From Exobacillus caeni (GTDB taxonomy: Bacteria > Bacillota > Bacilli > Bacillales > Guptibacillaceae), in contig NZ_SWLG01000002.1 of the NCBI RefSeq assembly GCF_005747095.1, positions 1 to 64,000 on the forward strand: a stretch of 64,000 bases of DNA, written 5' to 3'. A program made the translations under genes and the position numbers. The stretch's first letter is position 1. Each line of letters starts with the position of its first letter. A model generated the notes under the pieces. That model saw only the letters and a program-made list of their open reading frames with translations, did not search any database and was not told the DNA's origin. This document shows, in pieces, positions 42,859 to 51,829 of this stretch.

Positions 42859-44364
42859 TTGAGTATTAGTGCAATTGGGTATCTTATCATTGTTATATTT
42901 GCTGCAATACTACTTGTTGTTGCTTATGGAATTCATAAAAGGAATGCACTAAGTAACGTAGATGAACTGTTGACCGCTGGAAGAAGAGTGCCGTTTGGCT
43001 TTGTGGCAGCTAGTGTTTTTGTTGCCTGGGTATGGACAGGAACCATCATGGCTGCTTCTGAAGCAGGTGTTTGGTATGGGGTAGGAGGCGGGTTTAACTA
43101 TGGCTGGGGAGCGATTGTCCCATTCTTAGTTTTTATTCCAGTCGCATTACGCCTAAGGAAAATCATGCCCCGTACAACAACTTTTATTGAATTTGTTAGA
43201 GAGCGGTATGGTGAAGTGCTAGCAAATGTATTTTTTGTATTTGGAGTAGTTTTAGTGCTATACGTATGTGTTATGCAAGCGGTTGGAATCGCGTATGCCT
43301 TTGAATATGCTTTTAATATTAACTACAAACTTATCGCTATCATTTCCTCACTCTTATTTGCAAGTTTCATAGCGATCGCAGGGCTTCGAGGTTCAATTTA
43401 TAACTCGCTCTTTCAGTTTTTCATCATTATGCTCGTTGTATTTATTACAGTACCCTTCATTATTAAAGAAATTGGTATTGAAAATATCTATAACGGTCTC
43501 CATAATGCAGCAACAAACCCTGACAATCCTAACTATAATACAGAGGCATTGAATTTATTTGGTCCGTCTGGATTACGCTATGGCCTTGCAGCAGTTGTTA
43601 TTGCTATGGGGCAGGTTGTGTTAAGTCAAGGATATTACTCCACTGCCGCAGCTGCAACTAGTTCCCGTAATCTATTTTGGGCATACCTGGTCGGAACAAT
43701 CCTTGCCTGGCTACCAGTACCGATCATTTTCGGAAATGTTGTTGGTGGATCTGTATTTGCCTTAAATGTTTCCCCCGAAGATTTAGAAGTAGCAACTGGT
43801 GCAGCCCCTTATATCTTTAACTATTTCCTTGGGACCTATGGGTCGATAGTCTTTGTTATTTTGATTTTTATGGCAGGGCTTACAACTGGCGGGAACGGCC
43901 TTGCAGGGATTCAAGCTATGTTTACCATTGATTTCTATAAAAGGTATATTAACCGTCTTGCTAGTGAAAAGCAGCAGGCTCAATTCGGGAAAAGAATCAC
44001 GCTTTTATTTGGTTTAACTATTGGAATCGGTGCACTGCTTTTAGATGGTGTTTCTTTACTTAAGATTGATATATTCAGTGGTATTTTGTTTGCTGCACCT
44101 ACAGCATCTTTAATCATTGGTCTATGGTTACCTAGATTAAATACGAAAGTTGCCTTTGCCTCAATGGTTATTGGCCTGGCTGCTGGCCTGACTGCATACT
44201 TTACCATTAATGATAATGAACTTAATTGGTTTGTAGGAAACATATTAGCCCTTGGATTGCCGTTTCTCATTATATTAATCGCTATTCCATTTACAAAAGA
44301 AAGATACAATTTTAATAAACTGAAAGATTATCGTCCAGACCATCAAGTTGAAAAAATTAGCTAA
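42859..44364 (+). CDS. sodium:solute symporter (SSS) family transporter
   Basis: The 501-residue protein has about 13 hydrophobic helices and SSS features: the ELLTAGRRVPFGFVAASVF opening, WVWTGTIMAASEAGVWYGVG, and SSRNLFWAYLVGT after the QGYYSTAAAAT segment. Relatives import urea, amino acids or carboxylates with sodium. TTG start after GGAGGGATCTGC, 20 bp behind the hydrolase. A small membrane-protein gene follows at once. It probably imports the substrate of the operon. Confidence 0.85.
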   Translation: MSISAIGYLIIVIFAAILLVVAYGIHKRNALSNVDELLTAGRRVPFGFVAASVFVAWVWTGTIMAASEAGVWYGVGGGFNYGWGAIVPFLVFIPVALRLRKIMPRTTTFIEFVRERYGEVLANVFFVFGVVLVLYVCVMQAVGIAYAFEYAFNINYKLIAIISSLLFASFIAIAGLRGSIYNSLFQFFIIMLVVFITVPFIIKEIGIENIYNGLHNAATNPDNPNYNTEALNLFGPSGLRYGLAAVVIAMGQVVLSQGYYSTAAAATSSRNLFWAYLVGTILAWLPVPIIFGNVVGGSVFALNVSPEDLEVATGAAPYIFNYFLGTYGSIVFVILIFMAGLTTGGNGLAGIQAMFTIDFYKRYINRLASEKQQAQFGKRITLLFGLTIGIGALLLDGVSLLKIDIFSGILFAAPTASLIIGLWLPRLNTKVAFASMVIGLAAGLTAYFTINDNELNWFVGNILALGLPFLIILIAIPFTKERYNFNKLKDYRPDHQVEKIS

Positions 44365-44378
44365 GAGGTGGGGATAAT

Positions 44379-44546
44379 ATGATGTCTTTACTAGAATTTA
44401 AAATTTATTACTGGGTTCTTTTCTTATGGGGAGGAGCGGGTATGTTATTTATCGCCATAGTTAGTATTAAAGAAATATTCACTCAGGTTAATTCAGCGAA
44501 AGGACAAAAGCGGCATTTGGATAAATCATTTAAAGAGACTATTTGA
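44379..44546 (+). CDS. 55-residue membrane protein, likely symporter small subunit
   Basis: ATG 44379 after GAGGTGGGGATAAT, stop TGA 44546. The product has one clear transmembrane helix (WVLFLWGGAGMLFIAIVSI) and a basic C-terminal tail. It follows the SSS gene by 14 bases. Small one- or two-helix partners are known beside several SSS symporters, so an accessory role is likely. The composite repeat begins four bases after its stop. Confidence 0.7.
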   Translation: MMSLLEFKIYYWVLFLWGGAGMLFIAIVSIKEIFTQVNSAKGQKRHLDKSFKETI

Positions 44547-44549
44547 GGG

Positions 44550-44768
44550 GGGACAGGTTCCTTGTCCCATTCCTAGTTAGCGTGTTTTTAACCTTCTTTT
44601 TTAAAAAAAGTCACCTAAGTTTAGATGATCCAATTAATAATATCTAAGTTTTAGAAAACCAGTACAGGCCGTAATCAAACATTTGATTACGGCCTGTACT
44701 TTGTTGAAATAAATTCTTTAATCTAGTCTATTAAGTATGGAGGTACAAGGGACCAGTCCCTTTGTCCC
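44550..44768 (+). repeat. composite GGGACA element (copy I, complete)
   Basis: Left end GGGACAGGTTCCTTGTCCC, spacer TCCTAGTTAGCGTGTTTTTA and TTTAGATGATCCAAT, hairpin 44661-44700 (AGTACAGGCCGTAATCAAA arms), and right end TACAAGGGACCAGTCCC with TTTGTCCC. Here the hairpin ends are AGTACA/TGTACT instead of GAACA/TGTTC, again changed on both sides. The remaining 160 bp to 44930 are leader. Confidence 0.88.
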
Positions 44769-44929
44769 GCTTAAAATAATGAAGATTATCACAATATAAT
44801 GCTATTGTTTTTGCATCGGATTACCAATATTTTCTTTTACAATTAATATATGTTAGCGCTTTCTTTTTTGGGGTTATGAACCATACATAACTGAATTGGA
44901 AAGTAATATCACCAAAAGGAGGAGTATGA

Positions 44930-47900
44930 TTGTTGAAGAAAATCTTGGTAGGAGCTCTTGCGGTGTTGTTGGTTTGCACGATGTCATTTGGTGCTCAAAC
45001 GAATCAGGCCATGGCGAAAAAAAGTCATCACGAGAAAAAGAAAAGTTCGTACGAAAACAGTAGTAGAAGTTTAGATTTTGATCAGGATTGGAAGTTTTCA
45101 TTAGTTAACACGGAGGATGTAACAGATCCGACTGGTGAATATGAAAATGCACAGGAAGTGAATTATGATGATTCATCCTGGAGAACGCTGGATCTTCCTC
45201 ATGATTGGAGTATTGAATTAGCTCCTACTGCTGATCCGCCTGCGGAAGCCGGAACTGGTTTCTTTAAAGGTGGATTAGGGTGGTATAGAAAGACCTTCAC
45301 GTTAGACCCCTCCATGAATGGCAAAAATATTTCTATCGATTTTGATGGTGTGTACATGAATTCTGATGTATATATTAACGGTGAACATTTAGGAAACCAC
45401 CCGTATGGTTACACAGGTTTTAGTTATGATATAACCCCTTACGTTCACACTGATGGTAAAACCCCTAACGTTATTGCTGTTAAAGTGCAAAATAAATTAC
45501 CTACTAGTAGATGGTACTCTGGTAGTGGAATCTATCGGAATGTACATTTAACCGTAACGAATGATACACACGTAAACAGATGGGGAACTTTTGTCACCAC
45601 ACCAGACCTTAAAGAAACAATCAAAGAAAACTACGCTAATATACATGTGAAAACAGATCTAATAAATGAAAACGGTAAACGTGAAAACGTTACACTTGTA
45701 TCAAGAGTAAAAGATGCGAAAGGAAAAGTGGTCGCAAAAGCAACCGCAAATGAAGCTTTTGAAAGTGAAAAAACATATGAAAATGACTTAAAAGTAGAAG
45801 ATCCAACATTGTGGTCAACCGACAATCCTTATCTATACACATTAGAGACCGAGGTAGTAGTGAATAAAAAAGTTGTGGATAGCTATGAAACAACATTTGG
45901 AATCAGGTATTTTGATTTAGATGCAGATGAAGGATTTTCTTTAAACGGTGAATACATGAAATTCCATGGTGTAAATATGCATCATGACCTGGGTGCGCTT
46001 GGTGCTGCAACAAATTACGATGCAGTATATAGACAGCTTAAAATTATGAAAAGTATGGGTGTAAATGCGGTACGAACCTCTCACAACCCACCGTCCCCGG
46101 AAGTGATAAAAGCCTCAGACGAGTTAGGGCTTGTTATGATCGTAGAAGCTTTTGATGCATGGTCATGGGGCAAGAGAACATATGATTATCATCTCTACTT
46201 TGATGAACATAGTGATCGTGACATAAAAGAAATGGTGAATGCAGCTAAAAATTCTCCGGCTGTCATTATGTGGTCGATTGGTAACGAAATTCCGATATCA
46301 ACTAATCAAGCTGGTGTTCCGATTGCCCAGCGTCTAATTGATGACATCGAATCAATTGATACCACTCGTCCGATAACAATCGGTTCGGATAAATATCGCC
46401 GTCTTCCAGGTGATGGATCAGCTCAGGATAAGATAGCGCAAAAGGTAGATTCTTTAGGTCTTAACTATAACAGTGCAACTTCTATTGATCAGTTGCATGC
46501 TAAATATCCAGATTTAGTTTTATATGAGTCAGAGTCTTCATCGGAAACATCTACTCGTGGGGAATACAGAGATCCAAACTCTCTAAACACTCCTGTTGAC
46601 TATACACCAGGTCATATGGCTACTTCATCCTATGATAATAACTTAGCATCCTGGACGTTTAGTGGAGAGTATTCGTTGAAGAAGGATCGCGATAGAAAGT
46701 ACTTTGCAGGACAATTTTTATGGTCAGGCTTTGACTACTTAGGCGAGCCTACACCTTATTGGGATAATTATCCTGTAAAGAGCTCGTTCTTCGGTGCAGT
46801 GGATACGGCAGGATTTCCAAAAGATGCTTATTATCTGTATCAAAGCCAATGGACAGATGAGCCAATGGTCCACTTAGTCCCGATGGATTATACCAATTAT
46901 GAACCGGGCGAAAATGTTAGTGTCTGGGCATACTCCAATGTAGACACGGTAGAACTATTCTTAAATGGAAAATCATTGGGTGAGAAAAAATTTGATACGA
47001 AAACAACGGCTGATGGTAGAGAGTATTTAGAAACGACAGAGCCAACTGGTGATGATAAAAACATGCCGGGTGGCAATTATACAAGTCCCAATGGCAGCAC
47101 CGGGAAACTTCATCTTACCTGGGATGTACCGTTTGAACCAGGTGAATTAGTTGCAGTTGCGAAGAAAGAGGGCAAGGAAGTAGCACGAGATGAAGTGAAT
47201 ACTGCAGGTGAAGCATATGAACTACAAGTAACACCAGATAAAAAAGTGATTACAGCAGATGGTAAAAGCTTATCGTTTATTACGATAGATGTAGTTGACT
47301 CCAAAGGTGTTGTTGTACCAGATGCAGACAATTTAATTAACTTTGAAGTATCAGGTGGAAAACTGGTGGGAGTCGATAATGGTCGCCAGGAAAGTGCGGA
47401 AAGCTATAAAGCATCATCTCGTGAAGCTTTTAATGGTAAGGCACTAGCGATCATTCAATCTGAAGAAGAAGAGGGCCCGATCAGTATTACAGCAACTTCT
47501 TCAGGGTTACTACCAGGTACAGCTACAGTTTTTGCAACTGACAGAACAAAGAAAAAAGATCAATTAGTCGGCATTGAGCCTTTGCATGTGAGAGTGCAGA
47601 ACGGAGATACTCCAGAACTTCCAACAATGGTTGAAGGAGTTTATGCTGATAATACGCAAAAAGAACTACCAGTGAGATGGAACAAAATTCATAAGTTTGA
47701 TAAGAATAAGAATGGTGTTTATACCGCTAAAGGACATGTAAAGGGAACTGGAATTAAAGCGGAAGCAATCGTTACAGTTTACGATGTAGCCGAAGTTACT
47801 ACCTATACAGCAGATGTGCCAAAAGGAACAAAGCCTTCACTACCTGGTAAAGTTCAGGTAAGGTACACAGATGGAGTAGATCAATTTAAACCTGTTACAT

Positions 47901-48505
47901 GGGATACAATTGACTCTTCTGCATATGAAAAAGAAGGCAAGTTCTCCGTAGAGGGAAAAGCTGAAGGAATTTCAACGAAAGCATTAGCCAAACTTCATGT
48001 CACTTCTGATTTCATACAAGATGCTAACCTGGCTTTATTAAATGAACAACTTGGCGCAAAAGCAACAGCCAGCTTTAGTGGATCAGAAAGTACGGTTCCA
48101 GCGGCTATGCTTGATGGAGACACATCAACGGGATGGTCTAATCAATATCACGTAAGTGCAACTGCTAACTTACCAGCAATGTCTGGTGCCAGGGAAAGTG
48201 ATTGGGTTGAAGTTTACTGGCCAGAAGTACAGTACACTAATAATCTGAACATTTTATTTAAAGAAGCTGATAAAAATTCAGTACCTGCTTCTATTGAAGT
48301 CAGCTATTGGGATGGAAGTAACTATGTGCCTGTTTCCAACCTGAAAGTCCAAAAGGCACAAGCTTCAAACGAAGCAACAACAATAAGCTTCGATAAAATA
48401 GGTACTACTAGAATTAAAGTAGACATGACTAGTAGCACTCCAGGTGAATCTGATGGAAACTTCACTATAACTGAGCTTAAAGTGATTGGACCAAAAGGGA
48501 CGTAA
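44930..48505 (+). CDS. secreted GH2 beta-galactosidase-like glycosidase with C-terminal modules
   Basis: The 1191-residue protein starts at TTG after AAAGGAGGAGTATGA (a second TTG is one codon on), with a signal peptide of about 30 residues (cleavage after QAMA). The GH2 sugar-binding domain (GVYMNSDVYINGEHLGNHPY), Ig-like middle and TIM barrel follow. The acid/base Glu is about 452 in MWSIGNEIP and the nucleophile Glu about 533 in VLYESESSS. After the barrel come a DUF4982-type domain, a Big-type domain (LQVTPDKKVITADGKSLSFI), repeated Ig-like units (about 880-1025) and a discoidin-like end. No cell-wall sorting motif is seen. It probably acts on beta-galactosides of plant or host glycans. 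Confidence 0.88.
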   Translation: MLKKILVGALAVLLVCTMSFGAQTNQAMAKKSHHEKKKSSYENSSRSLDFDQDWKFSLVNTEDVTDPTGEYENAQEVNYDDSSWRTLDLPHDWSIELAPTADPPAEAGTGFFKGGLGWYRKTFTLDPSMNGKNISIDFDGVYMNSDVYINGEHLGNHPYGYTGFSYDITPYVHTDGKTPNVIAVKVQNKLPTSRWYSGSGIYRNVHLTVTNDTHVNRWGTFVTTPDLKETIKENYANIHVKTDLINENGKRENVTLVSRVKDAKGKVVAKATANEAFESEKTYENDLKVEDPTLWSTDNPYLYTLETEVVVNKKVVDSYETTFGIRYFDLDADEGFSLNGEYMKFHGVNMHHDLGALGAATNYDAVYRQLKIMKSMGVNAVRTSHNPPSPEVIKASDELGLVMIVEAFDAWSWGKRTYDYHLYFDEHSDRDIKEMVNAAKNSPAVIMWSIGNEIPISTNQAGVPIAQRLIDDIESIDTTRPITIGSDKYRRLPGDGSAQDKIAQKVDSLGLNYNSATSIDQLHAKYPDLVLYESESSSETSTRGEYRDPNSLNTPVDYTPGHMATSSYDNNLASWTFSGEYSLKKDRDRKYFAGQFLWSGFDYLGEPTPYWDNYPVKSSFFGAVDTAGFPKDAYYLYQSQWTDEPMVHLVPMDYTNYEPGENVSVWAYSNVDTVELFLNGKSLGEKKFDTKTTADGREYLETTEPTGDDKNMPGGNYTSPNGSTGKLHLTWDVPFEPGELVAVAKKEGKEVARDEVNTAGEAYELQVTPDKKVITADGKSLSFITIDVVDSKGVVVPDADNLINFEVSGGKLVGVDNGRQESAESYKASSREAFNGKALAIIQSEEEEGPISITATSSGLLPGTATVFATDRTKKKDQLVGIEPLHVRVQNGDTPELPTMVEGVYADNTQKELPVRWNKIHKFDKNKNGVYTAKGHVKGTGIKAEAIVTVYDVAEVTTYTADVPKGTKPSLPGKVQVRYTDGVDQFKPVTWDTIDSSAYEKEGKFSVEGKAEGISTKALAKLHVTSDFIQDANLALLNEQLGAKATASFSGSESTVPAAMLDGDTSTGWSNQYHVSATANLPAMSGARESDWVEVYWPEVQYTNNLNILFKEADKNSVPASIEVSYWDGSNYVPVSNLKVQKAQASNEATTISFDKIGTTRIKVDMTSSTPGESDGNFTITELKVIGPKGT

Positions 48506-48509
48506 AGAA

Positions 48510-48650
48510 GGGACATAGGGACAGGTTCCTTGTCCCAGGTACCTGGCATCTCCCCAAATGAGGTAGTGATTTTGCCGGGGGATGCTTCCGTCATACTTGG
48601 TTAAATGTAAAATCAATGAGTCTAAAATAAGAACAAGAGCCTTAATCTGA
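48510..48650 (+). repeat. GGGACA element left end plus half hairpin (truncated copy)
   Basis: GGGACATAGGGACAGGTTCC TTGTCCC begins 5 bp after the GH2 stop. At 48631 only the left arm of the long hairpin (GAACAAGAGCCTTAATC) remains, and it is cut directly by the next unit at 48651. This fixes the order of insertion. Confidence 0.75.
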
Positions 48651-49060
48651 GGGACGAGGGGACAGGTACCTTGTCCCATTATTTTGTTCCTTTTCTCTGT
48701 ATTTTTGTAGATGGCCCTGTTAAAAGTTAAGTTTTTTGCTTTATTGTTTTATTATTGAGGAGCCGATGATCCACTTAAATATTGTTCTTAGTCGAACATA
48801 GCCTTTAAACAAACGTTTGATTAAAAGCTATGTTCGTTGTTCTTCAAAGGCTTTGATGAGAGGGACGAGGGGACAGGTACCTTGTCCCACTATTTTGTTC
48901 CTTTTCTCTATATTTCTGTAGATGGCCTTGTTTAAAAGTTAATTTTTTTGCTTTGTTGTCTTATTATGGAGGAGTCGATGATTCACTTAGAGATTATTCT
49001 TAGTCAAACATAGCCTTTAATCAAACGTTTGATTAAAGGCTATATTCGTTGTTCTTCAAA
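48651..49060 (+). repeat. tandem pair of about 211-bp GGGACA/hairpin units
   Basis: Units start at 48651 and 48862 with GGGACGAGGGGACAGGTACC. Both hold TTTTGTTCCTTTTCTCT, GTAGATGGCC, GAGGAG(C/T)CGATGAT and a long hairpin (48793-48836 and 49010-49043) with AACATAGCC...GGCTAT arms. The units are about 90 percent alike. The first hairpin has lost pairs on either side; the second keeps a perfect 17-bp stem. Confidence 0.85.
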
Positions 49061-49121
49061 TGTTTAGCTGGGTAATCTGAAACCGTAATTAGTAGGGGGC
49101 CATAGTATAACTTTGGTGCAT

Positions 49122-49155
49122 AAAAAATAGCTGGCTCATTTACCAGCTATTTTTT
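49122..49155. terminator. bidirectional intrinsic terminator
   Basis: AAAAAATAGCTGG (49122-49134) pairs with CCAGCTATTTTTT (49143-49155). It serves the convergent end of the GH2 and M28 genes. Confidence 0.88.
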
Positions 49156-49261
49156 CTTTATTTAGTAGATGTACAAGTATTGTTATCTGAGTAGTGTACA
49201 GACACATTTTTACATGGAACATAAGGATCTAGATTTTCCTGGTGTTTTTTCCTCTATAGGG

Positions 49262-49303
49262 AGGGACAAGGAACCTGTCCCTTTGTCCCTCTCTTTGTCC
49301 CTC
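49262..49303 (-). repeat. GGGACA repeat, right-end type
   Basis: GGGACAAGGAACCTGTCCC then two further TTTGTCCCTC units, running up to the stop codon of the minus-strand M28 gene. Read on the minus strand it is a left end starting straight after a stop codon, the usual placement. Confidence 0.8.
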
Positions 49304-51403
49304 TTATTTTTTTATTGCCGATTTAACTGTATTTGTAGCGTCTTTCAGTGCTGATTCGAGTGCATCAGAAGCCTGCTCCAAAGCTTTACTATCTCCAGCT
49401 TCGATGGCTTCTGCTAAAGCAGGAAGCGGGAGGGCTGCATACCCGGTTGTCATGCCCGGAGCCCAAACTTGATGCTTGTACCATGGCCGTTCAGGTAATC
49501 CTTTGTCATTGATTAAATCACGTTCCTGTGCAAGCATCGCGGCATTTATGTTCTTAAGCTTATGCGTTTCCGGACCTTGAATTCCATCATCAATCATATC
49601 AGCAGCTTTTATTTCTAAAGCAGATGCTGCAAATTGCCATTCCCTTGCCTGTGCTTTAACGGTTGAAAGATCAACTCCTTCGTTCTGCTCCAGATTTTCC
49701 AGTAGTTGAACAACTTCCCGCGCATAAGCGGAGTATTGGAAAGGTAAAACGTCAGCGTTAGCTAAACGAAGAGCGGCAAGTCCAACGAGCTGTGCTCCTG
49801 CAGCATGGTGCTGGTAATCCGGATCGTCAAACCGTTGAAGCGCATCTAAATTATCATAAAAACTATGGTAAAGTCCTCCCGGTGAGCCAAAGCCCATTCC
49901 TAGCGAAGGTACACCGATATGTTGAAGGAAAGCAGTATAATCCGATCCGCTTCCTAACTGCCCGAGACGAGGTTCTTTATTTCCTGATCGAGCAAACCAG
50001 TCATCATAAACAGAGGTTCCGGTTCTTGGTTCTTCAACTTCTTTTGTAACCGAATAGATAAGCTCATCAAGAGATGGAACAGAAGAAGCCCCAAAATATT
50101 TCCCGCCTAAGCCATCCATATTTAAATAAGCTACAGCATTTTTTGTTAAATCTTTTCGTTCTTCCTCCACCCATTCCGTCGATCCTAACAGGCCGTATTC
50201 CTCGCCATCCCATCCGGCAATGACAATCGTTCGATCAGGTCTCCAGCCCTTTTGGTACATTTCGCCAAGTGACCGTGCGATTTCCATCGCTGTTGACCAA
50301 CCAGAGGTGTTATCGTTTGATCCATATACCCAGGTGTCCCGATGAGCACCAATAACAATTTTTTCTTTAGGGAACTTCTTGCCCTTTATCTCAACAATGA
50401 CATCGTTTACCGGCTGGTTTTTATATTCAATGTCTAAAGATAGTTTAACTTTGGTAGGGCCAGGACCGATTTTGTAATCGATCGGCAGTCCGCCTTGCCA
50501 TGATTCAGGGGCTGATTCGCCTTCCATTGCAGCTAAAAGAGGTTCAGCTTCTCCATACGAAATAGGTGTTGTCGGAACAGTAGGAAGGGAATCCGCATCT
50601 GCTGGATCAATCCGTTTTGTGCCCTTTTTAGAAGCAGTACCTGGAGTGAGTGGATCTCCTGGATAATTAAAAATGTAGAGGATACTTCCTCTCTGGATAC
50701 CGTCTTCCGGAAGCCATGGTCCTTCAGGGTATACTGGTCCATGGACATAATCTTCAGGATCTGAGTACAAGAGGACCCCGGCAGCACCGCGTTGTTCTGC
50801 TTGTGAAGGCTTCACACCGCGGAAGTTAGCACCATATCGTGCGATCACAATTTTATCTTTTACAGAAATGCCGCGCCTCTCCAATTCTTCAAAGTCTTCT
50901 GGCCTGCCATAATTTGCATAAACGATTTCAGCCTCCACTTCCCCTGCAGGCGAGTAAGCATTATATCCCTGGACAATCTCATTTGCGTAAGGGGTGCCCT
51001 CTGGAATGTTTTCGATGACGCTTAACTTACGCTGTTGTGGTGCAGTCTGGCTGACCGAAATGCTTTTGGGCTTGGACATATAGACATCATACGATTTAAC
51101 TCTTGGCTTTAACCCTGCTTCTTGAAGTTGTTGGACAGCATAGTTGAGGGAAGCATCATTTCCTTCTGTAGCAACTTTGGAGGGACGGGAACTCATTGCT
51201 TCCGAGTACTTTTTAATAGAGGTCGATTTTACAGAATCTAAGTAGTTTTGTTCAAACTCATGTTGCCAATGAGATTTGTCTTTTGAAAATCCGTTGATAG
51301 ATTCGGTGTTTGTTTCCGCATTAGCTGGCAAAGCAAGTGGTGTTAGTAAAGACAACGAAAAGACACTACTCAACAATAAATGCCGACTTTTTGATCGTTT
51401 CAT
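49304..51403 (-). CDS. secreted M28 metallopeptidase with PA domain (glutamate carboxypeptidase II-like)
   Basis: A 699-residue protein with a signal peptide ending ANA (about residue 29). A PA domain is inserted (about 150-330, VKDKIVIARYGANFRGVKPS). The M28 catalytic domain has zinc ligands in GAHRDTWVYGSNDNTSG (His about 353, Asp), WDGEEYGLLGS (Glu-Glu about 400), LNMDG and YHSFYDN. The C-terminal part (about 580-690) is a transferrin-receptor-like dimerisation domain. Domain order matches glutamate carboxypeptidase II, an exopeptidase releasing C-terminal acidic residues; bacterial members have broader or unknown use. ATG follows AGGGAGTGGCTATCTGA. Confidence 0.88.
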   Translation of the reverse strand: MKRSKSRHLLLSSVFSLSLLTPLALPANAETNTESINGFSKDKSHWQHEFEQNYLDSVKSTSIKKYSEAMSSRPSKVATEGNDASLNYAVQQLQEAGLKPRVKSYDVYMSKPKSISVSQTAPQQRKLSVIENIPEGTPYANEIVQGYNAYSPAGEVEAEIVYANYGRPEDFEELERRGISVKDKIVIARYGANFRGVKPSQAEQRGAAGVLLYSDPEDYVHGPVYPEGPWLPEDGIQRGSILYIFNYPGDPLTPGTASKKGTKRIDPADADSLPTVPTTPISYGEAEPLLAAMEGESAPESWQGGLPIDYKIGPGPTKVKLSLDIEYKNQPVNDVIVEIKGKKFPKEKIVIGAHRDTWVYGSNDNTSGWSTAMEIARSLGEMYQKGWRPDRTIVIAGWDGEEYGLLGSTEWVEEERKDLTKNAVAYLNMDGLGGKYFGASSVPSLDELIYSVTKEVEEPRTGTSVYDDWFARSGNKEPRLGQLGSGSDYTAFLQHIGVPSLGMGFGSPGGLYHSFYDNLDALQRFDDPDYQHHAAGAQLVGLAALRLANADVLPFQYSAYAREVVQLLENLEQNEGVDLSTVKAQAREWQFAASALEIKAADMIDDGIQGPETHKLKNINAAMLAQERDLINDKGLPERPWYKHQVWAPGMTTGYAALPLPALAEAIEAGDSKALEQASDALESALKDATNTVKSAIKK

Positions 51404-51615
51404 TCAGATAGCCACTCCCTTATCATTTTGCCATTATACTAGCAGAGTTCTTCATAAGTTCATATGGTAGTTTGTTAGTATTTTACAATAATGGAAAATG
51501 GGGATTTAACGAAAGTAGGAAACAAAGCCTATGTAAATTGGAAAGTATTTTTTGGAAGTTTTGTCGAAATAAGAGGAAATAGGAAAATTACGGGGATTTT
51601 ATGGCTTATAAGCTG

Positions 51616-51662
51616 GGGACAATTGGACAGGTTCCTTGTCCCATTCCTAGTTATCATATTTA
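51616..51662 (+). repeat. GGGACA repeat, left end only
   Basis: GGGACAATTGGACAGGTTCC TTGTCCC followed by CATTCCTAGTTATCATATTT, the spacer seen in copy I. It stands in the 426-bp gap between the divergent M28 and asparaginase genes. No gene is seen in that gap. Confidence 0.75.
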
Positions 51663-51829
51663 GAACTCTATTTTTATCATGGTTAATTAAGTATATATTA
51701 GTATTTTTAATTCCTTCACAAAACACAATTTGTTAAAATTTTCATAAATAGGTTGAATTAGGTTGAAATATGATGTAATCTAGTTTTAATTATTAGAAAA
51801 TTATTAATTTTAAAAATTGGAGGTGAATT

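Noticed and set aside
51404..51829. Sigma-54 (-24/-12) promoter before the asparaginase/importer cluster
   Set aside because: Given the nearby sigma-54 activator, I looked for TGGCA-N7-TTGC-like pairs here and in front of the regulator genes and found none convincing. The true target may lie upstream of the dipeptidase gene beyond the window.
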